From Aristolochia californica (lineage: Eukaryota; Streptophyta; Magnoliopsida; Piperales; Aristolochiaceae), in assembly GCA_029961685.1 (NCBI GenBank), contig JARWKL010000008.1, positions 5,954,501 through 6,018,500 on the forward strand: 64,000 nucleotides of DNA. The letters run 5' to 3'. Each line of letters begins with the position of its first letter. The stretch's first letter is position 1. Made by a program: the position numbers and the translations under genes. Shown piece after piece: positions 21,922-34,832 of this stretch. The notes beneath the pieces are model-generated. The model was not told where the DNA came from, searched no databases, and was given only the letters and a program-made list of their open reading frames with translations.

Positions 21922-24900
21922 TTACTTCTCAATGAATTCCTGAGACTGAATTGTTCTATAAAGCTCCTTCAAATTAGCCAATACTTGACGTGGTCCCAAG
22001 CTTTCAACCCCAATGTAATTCAACAGTTGCTCTAAATCCTACATTATCCCAAAAGATAAGGTCACTTACGCTCACTAGACTTGTTGAAGCAGCAAAAAAG
22101 CAACAACAAAAGATAATTATTAGAGACAACCAAAAGGGGCCATAGCATCTTATCAAGCAAATAACATAAACAGAGAATGTAAATACAATACGAAGCAATC
22201 ACGTAATGATACTAGTCTCCATGGAAGGTCGTCATTCATGCCAAACACAGGAAAGTCCAAAACATGATTATTCTAGGGAAGTACTAAACAGCAAAGTCAG
22301 TCTGTACAAATATCCAAGGGCACACATCTAGACAGTTTTCTCAATGGACAAAAAAGAAGGAATGCACGCATATGCACATAATTAATTGAACTGGTTTAAA
22401 ATCATTTACACCTGTTGTTTCCGGCAAAACTTAAAGATGATAACTCAAGGGAAGAAAAGCATGAGCTAGCAGACAGGAAGAACAGATTGAGAGGAGACTT
22501 TCACTTGCCAAAACTACTTATAAGATCTACTAGAGTAGCAGAGAAGCAATGGCACAGAAAGTATAGTTACAGAATCCTTGGGGTTAAATAATTTAGTCTC
22601 TCAACATTTTTAGTTCTCTTTTTCTATTAGATATATAATGTATTAGGCAGTGTCTTTCTTAGGACTCACTTATTTCTGACAATGTTTTAGATTAAGGTTT
22701 CTTATTTCATTCATATCTTTCATTTCTAATTAGGAGTTTTTAGTTTTATGTTAGAATTTTCCAGAGGAGTAAGGCTTAACTTTGCTATTTTTTTTAAGGG
22801 TTTAGACTTTAATTAAGGGAAGTATAAGTCCCGTTTGAAGTTTCCATGTAGACTTCTGCAAGAGCCTATGAAAAGCCCCTACCATGCCCTGGATGGAACA
22901 TTTAGTCTTGTCTAAAGTTAACCAAGTCCTTTGACTATTAGTTTTTCATTGAAAGTCACCATGGATTCTGCTGTAAACCTCTTCTCTTTACAACTATATA
23001 GCCATAACATGTTTTTCTGAGTGAAAGCCGAAACATATTCTCAAGCATTTTAAGTGCAAAATCCTGTTGTTTCCCTACTCTTCCAACACTGAACAAGAAA
23101 ACGCACAAGAATTTTTATTGATATTATTGTCTTTCAGTACAGAGGCAAGCCATCCCCACTACCTGGCATAAATTGTCCGAAGCAGATACATCCTCTAAAT
23201 GTGTTTGTCAATTAACATATTTCATTTGGAATTAATTTATATAGAGGATTTTAAAAATTACTTATTTAGACACATATTCAAGAAAGATTCTATTTTAAAA
23301 ATGGTTCCATTCATTCACCAAGCCTATTTAAATTAGTTAGACTTGCTAGAATCAGGAACCAATTAGTGACCAGGCCCAGATTAGCTCCTTTCCTCTGGAA
23401 TGTACGAGAATATTTAAAACCCAAGATTCTACAAAATGTAAATATGTTGAAAGGTAACAACAGCAAATTTAAATAGTCTGCAAGTAACTAATATGAAATA
23501 AGAGGCAGTGAAAAACCAGAACAGGTTTTAACCGTAGAGGAGGGTTAGCAGGTAATACCTTGTTCAATAAAAATATTGCATAAGCAGCTCGAGTAGTGTC
23601 TTGCCCTTCTAAAAATAGAGGAAATTCAGCAGGCTTCACATTTATTGCGACAGCTGAATTAACAACCAAATCAGATGACATGGGTTCAATTGAAGGAGCG
23701 TGATCAGAAATAAATGAGCGTGAACCACCTAAGCGCAAAGGGTAGCGTAAAGGAACATCAAGGTATGATGCAACAAGTGAGACAGCCTGCAAATATGAGA
23801 CCTCACATGAGTCAAACAACCTGAGGGGACCTTGTAAATCACATTTATTGTAACAATTTGACATGTGAAAGAGTCTTGATCAAGTCAGTTATTTTCAGTT
23901 TCCTATTCATGTTTAAATTTCATGTTAGCAGTTGAATTTGTGCTAAATTAGAGGAGTATGAGAGGAAGCCCACATCCATCTTGAAGGCTCAAACACTTGT
24001 TTAAAGAAATTACTGATTTTTTTAGTTCCTTGGTGACCTGTTGAGTCCACACTTTAAAAGAACCTGAACTGAAACCACTCACTCGGCCCTTGACTCTGCC
24101 CCAGACTTGGTCTCAGAGAGCTCAAGCCTGCTTTGGAGAATGGCAATAGGAGTTAAGACACTGTTACCCTCATATGGGCCAAGTAGATTCAATTTTTTTT
24201 ACAAAAATGAGAAATTCATTAAAGGGAGAAAGAATGATGCAGAATATGCAATTAATATACAAACAAGAAAAAAAACAAAAAGCTAATGAACATCCAATGG
24301 AAAGGAATCAGCCACTAAAAGATCTGAAGGTCAACTCCCTCTCGTGCTAAAAAATCTGCCAGCACATTTTGCACTGCAAACATGACGAAGCCACTGAATG
24401 TCAAGATGATGACAAGACTCCATAGTCTCATCTTGAAGTAAACCACGAAATAATGACAGCCAAGTCACCTTCAATAACGAGAGGATCCAACAACTTCTAA
24501 AAACAAAATCCTCAGTCCCCATAAAAGTGCCAAGAGTTCAGCCCCAGGTGAATTGCAGTAGCCCAAAAGGCTTACAGTATACACAAAAGCAATACGAGAA
24601 GAACCTTGAACTACACCACCTCCAAAAGGGCCTAGGCTACCCCTTGAACTCCCATCAAAGTTCAGTTTGAGTTTACCCTCTGAAGGGAGAGACCAAGGCT
24701 CATTGACAGTGATGTGAGAGTCAGACGAAGCGGTTATATTATGCCAACGCATTCTGAGGAAAGCTTGAAAAATATTGAAAGCCAAAAAATTTACTAACCT
24801 AAAATTGAGTGTAATGAATAGTCTTTTCTATCACTCCTCCCAAAGAAAGCACCTAGCATTGAAAACACGCTTATTCTGCTCTTTCCAAATAGCCCAAATA

Positions 24901-27900
24901 GTAGTTGCAAAGGAAACTTGTCATGACACCCAACAACGAGAAGACAAAAGATGAAGAAGAAATTGAATCATAAAATCTGAAAATGCAGCGGAAAACACAT
25001 GAAAAAGCCAAATTTACGCAATAAAGCATCCCAAACAAAAAACTACAAAAGGACAATGACTGCACAAATGGTTAACTGACTCCATGACATTACCAATTTT
25101 ACAATGAACATCCTCCACATACTGGCCTTGCCTAATCAACTAGTCAATAGTTAAAAAATTTCCTTTAGCAACACACCCCAGAAAATGAAGTACTTTGGGC
25201 AGAGCAGGAATTTTCCAAACTAAACCGAAACTTTATGAGAAGACTGCAGATCAAATAGAAGAGAACCATAAAAGGATGAAACAGAAAAAACTCTTGATGA
25301 ACTGATCTTCCAAATTATCTCATCTCCACCACATGACAGTAAAGAACGAGAATTTAAAAGCGAAAGAAGATTTCATCCACCGCTTCCACACCATTAAGGT
25401 TTTGCCGAAAATTGAAATTCCAAGTAATGGTGACATAAGATTGTGAAATTAAAATCTCATGCTATAAAAGCACATGAAATGACACAGGAAAGCAATGGCT
25501 AAAGGAGAAATCCCAATCCACTCATGTAACCAAAAACGAACACGAGTGCCCTGTCTAACATGAAATTGAATGGAGAAATAAAGGAGGATTTAAGACGAAC
25601 AATTAAATTTCATAAACTAGAAGCTGGTAGGGAACCAAAAGGCAGCTAGGAGTCCTCCGATAAGCTGTACTTAAGGGCGACTAAACATCTCCAAGGCACA
25701 AGAGACTCCGTACAAAAGCACCAAAGCCACTTGGCCGACAATGCTTTGTTCATTACACTAATGGACCTAATACTTAAACCCCCATTATAATTAGATTGGC
25801 AAACCACATCCCAGTTTACTAGGTGATACCTGAACCGGTCCAAAGCACCCTTCAATAAAAAAATACCACAAAATGGCCTCTATCCTCAAAGCTATAGCCC
25901 ATAGACAAGGCATGAAAGAAAGGTAAACAGTGGGAATGCCTGCTAGAGTAGCCTGAACTAAAGTAGCTTGACCAGCAAAACTTCAAAGATTTCCTTTCCG
26001 CATTTTTAATCTCTTCTCCATGCCTTTCACTAGCACCCAAAGATCAAGAGTAAATCTTCCCAAGAACAAGAGAATCCTAGGTACAAGAAGTGTGCACCTT
26101 ACAACATAAAATACGCCCAATTGCACATCTTCCAAAAGATTCACCCCTATAAGCCTGATTTAGCCCAATTAACTATCCACCATGAAATCAACACACAAAT
26201 AGATAAAGAGGGCCTTAATGGGGAGGATTTGAAGAAGCAAATTTACCAAAGGTTTTAGGGAAGGAATCCAACCACTAAGATATTGCGCTGTTTGAAAATA
26301 TTACACCAAGCAATTCACCGATGATGTAAAATAACATCTGGGAAAGAGGACATCCTTGTCTAATGCCTCTTAATCCTTGAAGAAAAACCATCAGCACAAA
26401 AAAAGAAGTAGAGATCACCAAACCCCATTTTCCTCATCACCGAATCTAGAAAAGCCAACAAACCGTATCAAAAGCTTTTTCCCATGAAGCTTTAAGATTA
26501 CCCTTGACTACCCGATCTTTAAAGAGAGTGCAAGACTTCATAAACCATGTAAACATGAGTCCAAAATTTTAACAACCTTTAACAAAAGCACTTTGATTAA
26601 AACGAATGACAGAAGGAAGGACTTTCTTCAACCTGTTGGCTAGAACTCGAGCAACCAAATTATTAAGCGCTAGATAAAAGGCCTATCCGTTGAATATAGC
26701 GTCCTCAACACTTGAAATTTTGGGGATGAGTGCAATGAAGGAAGCCCGATTGTGTTGAATGTTACCCCATTATGTTAAAAATATGAAAAAGCAACAAACA
26801 TCATCTTGCAAAAAAGGCCAACATTTTGGTAAAAATCCAAACTAAAACCATCACAATTTGGAGCAGTGTTGCTTGGCATTGACAACATAAGCGCTTCCTC
26901 TTCCTCCTTCGTAAATGAGAGATCAAGAAATTTGCTTCTACTGACGAAATGGTATGAAAAGTGAGGTTGATAGGAGGTGGTTTGCCCAGCATGTCTTTAG
27001 TGTATATCACTACAGAATAATTTACCAAAGAATTAGCTATGTTGAGCACGATCTGAGGACAAAACCTCTTGACCCTTAACAAGGCGATGGATTTTTTTTC
27101 TCCTCTGAGTAGAAGCCAGGAATGAAAGAATTTTGACTTTGCAACTCCCTATTACGCCACTTGAAGGACGCCTTCCACTTCTAGTAAATCCTTTCCTTGG
27201 CTGTTACACTATGAAGATGCTCTTTATAACGACATCAAAGATCCACCTCAGCAGGCAACAAAGACCAATCTTCCTCAGTATGATCCAGCGCAAAGGTCGA
27301 TTGAAAGAAACTCTCCTATTGAAGTTGACACAAAGGTTGAAACACTGGCTCCATTGCTGGAGCAGCCTGGTTCGTACGAACAGCTTCAAAACAGAACTTC
27401 AAAGATTCCAGGAAATCCAGCCATCCAAAGCCATATGAAGTGAACTTAGGGATATACAATCTTGCCTGAACCTTGTTATCTCTCAAATGAACAATACGTA
27501 TCATTCTCTAAGTGTAACACATATAGCACATATTGGGAATTCTCTACCCAAATCTCCTTGCTACAGATCTTTCCATCCTAGCATGGAAAAATTGCCTACA
27601 GTTTTGAAATAAAAATGCATCCAATTTTTTAAGGTACCTTGATAAAGGATTGCTTTTTTCCATTAAAGATTGTCCTTTCTGAATTCATTAATCCTCAAGA
27701 CTGTTCCTTCATATTGAAAAATACTTGATTTTCCTACCAAAGGGACCGTCTCCTCTTTTCTCCTTCTTGCAATTGCCCACCCTTCACTTGGGCCCATTCT
27801 GACACCAAAACCAATCCCCCTCTGTCTTTATGTAGCCACATGAACCTGCATCACCAACTCTCCCTTGCTACTTTTGCTCTCTCCTTTCGCTGTCTCTCTC

Positions 27901-30570
27901 ATTGTTTCCTTCAAGAGGCTACAAATGCAATCAGTTCCATGCCACCAATGAGGGCTTCTTGTTGTCACCCATCACAACAAAAGCTTTTATTGGTGATCCT
28001 TAAGGTGCTAATGGAAGAACCTCCATGCATGCTTAGGGTACAAATGCATCATTTCCTTAAGTTGCTATTTCAAGCTACTTTCTAACATATTATAGTTTTC
28101 TCCTTCCTAGTGTGCACACATCCACCTGAATATCCAAATACATGCCACCTTCATCTACTGTTGGTCATTACTCAACACTCTGCTCTACAAAGTACAGTTG
28201 GTCTAACAATTGCAACACTGACTTTTAGCATCCTTTGCAGAATAGGCCTATCAGATAGCAAACTATGTGCTAACTTCATTGAAGTCATCCATTATCTACT
28301 GTATGTGTTTCATCCTTCTCTATCTACCTATTTGAAACATTTTATTTGAGCGAGTTGATGCTTACTACTTGGCCCTTGTTCTTCATTGATAATACTCCCT
28401 TGAATGCATCCACTAAAATTAGATCAATAAACTATCATGCATTTTATGTGCCATCCAAATGCCTGTCCAGAATAAGAAGAAGCAAACTTACATGTGCAAC
28501 ATACCCCAAAGCAGATGCAGACTTCTGGGCCTCTTTTTTATCACTGAAAAAGCTCATCTTCTTGAAAGGAGGCACAGCAAGATGCAGTCCTGAAATGGTT
28601 AGTGACGACATTCCTGAATTACTGACTTCTGGTAAAATGGATGGCTGTGAACCAGATTCATCAACATCTGAAAGTAGGAGTATTTGGTTCAGTTTCCATC
28701 GATTATACAAACTACAAACTTAAAAGAACAAATTGCCATTAGGAAGTACCAAGCACAAATGCACAAACAAACACTTGGATTTTCACATTGAATATTAACA
28801 TGTAAAAAGACATGTGCTTCCTGCAAATATCAAGACTATGCATCCTAAAAACTCTCAGTTTGTTTCTCCAATATTATTTGACAAATCCTTAAAGGAGGAG
28901 CAATCTTACCTGATCTGTTAACTTCTTTTTGTGATACAACCTTCCCAGGGGCCAGTCCTGCGGAGGCTTTCACAGGATAAAGAGCTGATATTTGTGTTAC
29001 CATATACTGCTGTCTCATCTTTAGCATCTTCTGCAAATTCTTGAGATGAACAGTACCCCTGTCCCCATCTAATAATCTATGAGCTTCCTGTCAAAATCAG
29101 TACTCATTTATTTTAACCAAAGATGTTAGCGTACTTAAAGCCAAGCACATATGTTTGTTAATAATTCAGGATAGCTGCTCCATGGTTCTAACAATACATC
29201 TAAGAATGCTTAGGGTACATGAAATGAAAATAAATCCTTTTGTCACCAAATGCTGTCTTTTGTCTTTGTATAACTCCTGGAAGACTAAAAGGACTTATTT
29301 ATGCTATACATAATTGAATTGCAACCAAGAATCACAGGAGGGATTAACTACAAAGAAAAAAGGTCAAGCAGATACTTCCAATTACCTCTCTCTGGACGAA
29401 AATGCAACCAATATAATCTTTTATCCAGTAAACAAATAAAGGAATGCTCCTAAAGTGAGGTAACATAAATCCAAGGAGAGTAAGATAATCAAGGCATGAT
29501 TATAAAAATCACCATTACATGCAAGAAATGCCTCTAAATTACCTGCAATCGCTTGCATGCAATGGATAGGGCTTCACTTGCATCCAACAACGGCCTGATT
29601 GCAACACTAAGCTGCTCCCTTTCAGTTTTTGTGGCCTCCGCCATGACCTTTGAATGCACCAACAGATTCTCAAACGCCAACTTCTTATCTCCAAGTTTCA
29701 GGTTCATCTCCTCAAGCTGGTTTAAGCGATGCAGTGGTTCTTTCCTTACCTGCCTCCGACCCGCTAACCAGCGAACTAATCAATTAAAGTCCAGAAAATT
29801 AAACAAGATAAAGACAAGAAGAACAAGACGACATTGAAAAATGCAGAGCATTTGTTAGCTAAGCAGATTCTACAAGTCAATCAACAAGCACTTAACTCCA
29901 AATAGTCAAAAACTAAGATATACTAATGTATGATTATAAAAATTATACTGAAGTTGGTGCAAATCAAATTGTTGGACTATATCTAGGTACGCATTCTCGG
30001 CTAGTTCGTTCGAAAATCATTCCACTGCTGTATTTCAACTTTTAACAATTTTAAGGAGCATAAAAACTTACTGCAACAAATGGGTTTTGTCTAAACGTCT
30101 GGTTCCAACTTCAAAATGAAAGGAAAGCACAAACAATTTACAAATATGTCAAAAGAAATAAGATTCCACTGAATCGATGATTTGCTTGAATGTAAGCTCC
30201 CAAATTTCCAAAATCGCATGTTTGTCTTTATTAATTTCCTTCCAACTACAGTTAATCCCATCAACATGTATCACGATCCAAAAGAAAACAATAGATGTAA
30301 AGAAAGGTAAATAAGTAAAATAAAAAAGATTCGCACCTGGATTGCAGATTCTAGCCTCTGCGCAAGGTACTCCTTCCGCTCTTTAGCTTTCTTGAGAGCA
30401 GATGAGAGGCTCCAAAGGCGCGCGAGTTCTTGCTGGAGCTCTTCCCATTCGATGATTTTGGGTGCCTGCCCGTTCATCTCGATTTCATCCGTCGAAGTAG
30501 TTGTCGCCATCGTATCCTCTTCCGATGCCGCCATGACCAGTAGCAGACCGGAGGAACGGTGAGCTTCCAC
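21922..30570 (-). CDS. VPS38: VPS38/UVRAG-like subunit of the class III PI3-kinase complex
   Basis: Six coding exons on the minus strand: 30570-30337, 29749-29543, 29087-28910, 28667-28492, 23786-23559, 22038-21922. They total 1140 nt (379 residues plus TAA), with all junctions GT..AG and in frame. In yeast and animals VPS38/UVRAG joins VPS34, VPS15 and ATG6/Beclin to make PI3P on endosomes for vacuolar sorting and autophagy; the plant protein is presumed equivalent. The family signature is the C-terminal part: [10 protein letters not shown] joined across intron 4 to [20 protein letters not shown], then [20 protein letters not shown] and [20 protein letters not shown]. The N-terminal half is a charged coiled-coil ([12 protein letters not shown], then [12 protein letters not shown]). 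The start may be ATG 30570 or 30534 (MAASEEDTM). Length fits plant homologues. Intron 4 is 4.7 kb because of a LINE. No stop or frameshift is seen. Confidence 0.88.
24190..27540 (-). mobile_element. LINE (L1-type, RNase H-bearing), decayed, in VPS38 intron 4
   Basis: Read on the minus strand: a linker ahead of RT ([20 protein letters not shown] near 26870-26930), RT pieces ([16 protein letters not shown] near 26330-26380), the post-RT region ([20 protein letters not shown], 25646-25855), and RNase H ([20 protein letters not shown] and [15 protein letters not shown], 24471-24785). A TTTTTGTAAAAAAAA tail at about 24190-24205 marks the 3' end. Frames shift often, so it is inactive. It lies in the same orientation as the host gene and accounts for most of the 4.7-kb intron. 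The 5' limit is approximate. Confidence 0.8.
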
Positions 30571-32546
30571 TCAATCCGAACCCATGGATTGCCGAACTCA
30601 TATCTTTCCGGAGAAGGCCGAGATGCGACGTTCGCTGATCATCGATACAAGAGAAAGACCGGTCGCTGGAGGGTATTTTGGTCAACTGGGCGAGGAGGCT
30701 AGTGCCTACTGGATTTGATTTGCTCAGACATCATGCTCACCTGGCTGCGGCGCTTCAGAGTCCACTTTAAAAACCGCTTTGCTTCTTGTGAACCAATCGG
30801 AATCGGGTATCATTGTATCCGCCGGTACCCGAAGATCCGATACAACTTTCTAGTTTCTCCTGTTTCCTTAATGGGGGGTTAGTGCCCCAAATAGATTCTT
30901 AAAGATCAAGTTCATATCCAACTCGAAGATCATATCAATCATGTATATAAAAATCATCTTCGTATTTAGTGTTAGTGTTGACACCTTCATGTATAGGAAA
31001 ATAGTTTATAGTGAATAGTGCCCACTCATTAGAAAAACATAAAAAACAAGAGATTCCTAAACCAGTACACTTATAATTACAACATAATCGTCGAACCCCA
31101 AATTAGGTAAAACAATCATTATTACTACACGAGTAACTTATTTAATGTATAATTAAAATATATTAATATATTTATTAATTGAATTAGATATGTTATTATG
31201 CATTAATATGGTAATTACATGAGCCAATGAAATACGCACATGATTAATTACAAGTAATAAATAAATAATGTTATAAATAACAAAAACAAAAGTAATACGT
31301 TTAGTTATTAATTTATTAATAACATATGATATACTATAGCCTAAAAATGAATGATTTAAGAGGAAAAATTGATCTAATTATTACTTTAATATACTATATA
31401 TTTGTACGTAATATTGCCACTATTAAATCACTAATATAATACAATAAATAAAAAATAAATATAACTTCAAGTCTTGATCTTGGGTTAAAAAGCCTTGGTT
31501 TTAACATAGAAACGGATGAACTACTAAAAATTTAAAACTAGAGAAGAGCCGAGTAGAAAGCCAACCAGTCTTAGACTTGAAAAAATACCTCTCAATTCTC
31601 ATTCTTGTCAAATGTAGACTGCAATATGCACAAGCTATAAAAGCCAATAATCTACAAACAGGTTTTTCGTTGACGCTACTGATACACTTTACAGTAAAAT
31701 TGATACAAAATGGGAAACAAAGAATGATCACCACACTTGATATTTTTATTAGATCCAATTAGTTATATTAACACTATATTTTTATTATTTAAAAATATAT
31801 AAAAATTCTAGTTGTCGCTCTAACTCTGGAATTCTATATTTTGGAAATATTTATTCTAAAATCTCATTTAGTTGCGATGGAGGATTTTAGTATCACAAGT
31901 CTAAACACACTAACAATTTTAAAGAAAAATTAAAAAAAAAGACAAATCTATTTTACATGTTATGTTTGATTATATAAAATGGTTGTTGCGTTGAGAAGCT
32001 AAAAAGAAGACTTTCCTAGTTTCTAAAAATACCCTTGGCTCTTCACTATGAACGGTAAGAATTTGGTTTAAGTCTTAATTATGTACTTAGGACCCATTTT
32101 GGCAATAATACATAGCTTTTAGAATACTTTTTAATAAATATGGAAGTTACATTATGGGTGAGAAGTTCATTTGGAAACTAAAACAAGAGTCACTTCCTAC
32201 ACAAGACCAAAAATTGCATTACAAAGTTTTTTTTTTAATTTTTACAAGATAAATACACCCTTCTTTGATTTTTATACTTTAGATTTAATGTTAAAGTTAA
32301 GTATATATTAGTTGTTAAATATAAACAACACATATTACCAACTTCAAAGAGGGTAACAAGAATCTCTCTTTGTATATTTTCTAAAATACCCTTAACACAA
32401 AAAAAAAAAAAAGTACTCTACTTGTGTAGCTTGGTGAATTCAGAAGAGATAAATAAGAGAAGAGAAGGAGAATCGTCTAGGCATGACCCGGAATGCATGA
32501 GAAGATAATGTGGTCCTCTTTCTATATAGATTGAAAAAGATATAAA
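30571..32546. other. Upstream region of VPS38 and AT-rich spacer
   Basis: 30571-30840 is relatively GC-rich and is the likely leader and promoter of the minus-strand VPS38 gene; no clear TATA box was found, which is common for housekeeping plant genes. From about 30870 the sequence becomes very AT-rich and gene-free. GGGGGGTTAGTGCCCC at about 30874 loosely resembles the ends of the insertion at 3186-4740, but no second end was found. Confidence 0.4.
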
Positions 32547-32911
32547 TGTTAGCTCAAGTAGCTTCTCAAGAGGGGGGTGAATTGAGAATTACAAGTTTAA
32601 AATTTTAAGGTGTGGAAAAATAAAATCAAGTAAATATGCAAAAGTTTACACACCACAAATTTAACACCAAAGGTTTTGTTATCGATGTTCCCCTATTGGT
32701 ATTCACCGCCCAATAACCCGTGCATGGGAAATTCCACTAACGATAGATCTATTAGCTAGAATTATACAAAAGAGATTTTAACCCTCTTTTAAGCAATGTG
32801 TATGCCCAAGTACACGATTTATAATTTAATCTCCCCAAGAGATTAGCTAGATTTTAGCTCTGCCAATCCCTTCTTTCTATCTAGATTTAACAAGGTTTTA
32901 GATGAACCTAT
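32547..32911 (-). repeat. Truncated LTR of the SIRE-like family
   Basis: This 365-bp piece matches the first part of the adjacent LTR: both carry GCTTCTC-AGAGGGGGGTGAATTGA, then GTTATCGATGTTCCCCT, ATTC-CCGCCCAA-AACCCGTGC and AGATGAACCT. It stops where the next LTR begins (TGTTGACC at 32912). Confidence 0.8.
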
Positions 32912-34560
32912 TGTTGACCAAAGTGGCTTCTCTAGAGGGGGGTGAATTGACGATTATAAATTTAAAATTTACTTAAGGCATGGAAATAGAAAGCATGCAA
33001 ACAAGCAAATTCAAAAGTAAAGCATTTACCCGCCACAAAGATAACATAACATTTTTTGTTATCGATGTCCCTCTAATGCTATTCCCCGCCCAAGAACTCG
33101 TACTTAAGAAATACCTCTAATTTAGCTCTATTAGTTGGAATATATATAAAAAGGATTCCAACTCTTTTTAAGTCATGCGTAGTTCAAATACACGCTTTGA
33201 CAAACAGTTTCACCAAGAGATTGGCTAAATTCTTGCTCTAGTTATGCCATTTCTATTTAGATTTCAATAGGTTATATATGAACATTTCTCAAAAGAAAAT
33301 TACAAAAGAAAGAGTAAAAAACTTATACACTTTATCACTTGGAGAGTATCTTCTCCTTGATAAATTCAAGCCTCCAGCTTTGTAGCACAATGAAATGAAA
33401 GAGTTTGTCTAACGCGGATGCAAATGAGAAGATTTGAGAAGAGAGTGTGGGAGTTTCAAGTATGTAAGTTCACTCTTTCTAAAAATAACACTTTTGAAGG
33501 ATTTTCAAAGAATTGAGAGTAAAGGCTTAAGAATATGCCAATAAATGTTCATTAACTTGTCAATGGGAGGTTTATTGCGGGTATTTATAAATTCCCAAAG
33601 CCAAACTAGTTGTTTTTTACCCATTTACAAAAGTCAGTATTTACATTGATCGATCACTATAAAGTGACCGATTGATCAATCAAGTGTAATGACTATTTTT
33701 CTGTCAGAATGTGTCTTATTGATCGATGGTATGATCGATCAATATCTTCCCATTGGGTCTAACATTTTAAGTTGATCGATCAATGTAAAGGGATGATCGA
33801 TAAATTAGAATTCCCTCTGGTAGTGTATTATAAGTATGATCAATCAATGAGTTTCCAGTAATCGATCATGTTTTATATCCTTGACTAGCAAAGTTCGGTA
33901 TGATCGAGCAGTCATATAAGTTGATCAATCAATAAACATGAAATTTCCTTACCTGGATAGTACTGATCGATCAGTCCAAATGAGATGATTGACCATGCTT
34001 TATAACACGACTTGGTTATGTTCTGGATAATCGATCAATCAACTTAGGTAGATTGATCATGTTTTATAATTTTGGCATGTGCACTTCTAAATGATCAATC
34101 ATTGGCAGATGTTGATCGATCATTCTAATGTCAGTTCAATTAATTTATTTTAAAAATATGCATGAATGATCCTAAGTGCTTCGAACAGGTTTGAAGTGTG
34201 TATATGATGATTTTAAAATATGTTTGAATGCATGTTAATTTCTAAAGGTACAAGTTTGCATTGTACCTCAAATTTGAAAGAGTTAGACAACTCTTTTTTA
34301 CATAGATTGGGTTTTGATATATCTTAGTAAATCCTAAACTTTAGTTTTCAATTTGTCTTCATCTTTCAAGGGTGCTTCTTCAAGATTTGACTTTCCTTTA
34401 TGTTTGAGGTATTTGAGAAGCTTGATTTGTTTTGATGCTTTACACCTTGAAATATATTTCTCTTGAAGGAAAAGTATATGAAATACTAGATTTGCAATTC
34501 TCAGCTCTATTAAGTTTTTTTATCATTAAAATCAACAAGGGAGTCAATATCCGATCAACA
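32912..34560 (-). repeat. 3' LTR of the SIRE-like relic
   Basis: 1649 bp. On the minus strand it begins TGTTGATCGGATATTGACTCC and ends GGTCAACA. The plus-strand start TGTTGACCAAAGTGGC with AGAGGGGGGTGAATTGAC is the usual signature of this LTR class. Confidence 0.85.
33640..34140. repeat. Cluster of TGATCGATCA-type palindromes in the 3' LTR
   Basis: Roughly twenty exact or degenerate copies of TGATCGATCA/TTGATCAATCAA occur in about 500 bp, at irregular spacing and in contexts such as TTGATCGATCACT and GTATGATCGATCAAT. The unit is its own reverse complement. The same cluster is in the other LTR. Confidence 0.85.
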
Positions 34561-34832
34561 ATCTCCCCCTTTTGATGATGACAAAACCTAATTTTGAAAA
34601 ATAAAAAATACAACATACCTAAGATTGGAGTTAAGTAAAAAATGCAATTTGAGAGACAACTCCCCCCTTAATCTATGCACATCTCATTTTAGCCTTTTTA
34701 GTTTTCAATTTTTAAATTTTAGTGCCTAGTGGATCTAAATCTTTTTCCCCCTTTTGGTCATACTAAAAAACATATACAAATAAGGCAATTGAGTAACAAA
34801 AAGATTGACTCCAAGGCTATTTAATATATAAT

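Noticed and set aside
30870..31500. A second copy of the G-tract-ended transposon
   Set aside because: GGGGGGTTAGTGCCCC and the AT-rich text look similar, but the GTCCACAATGAA inner repeat and a right end are missing.
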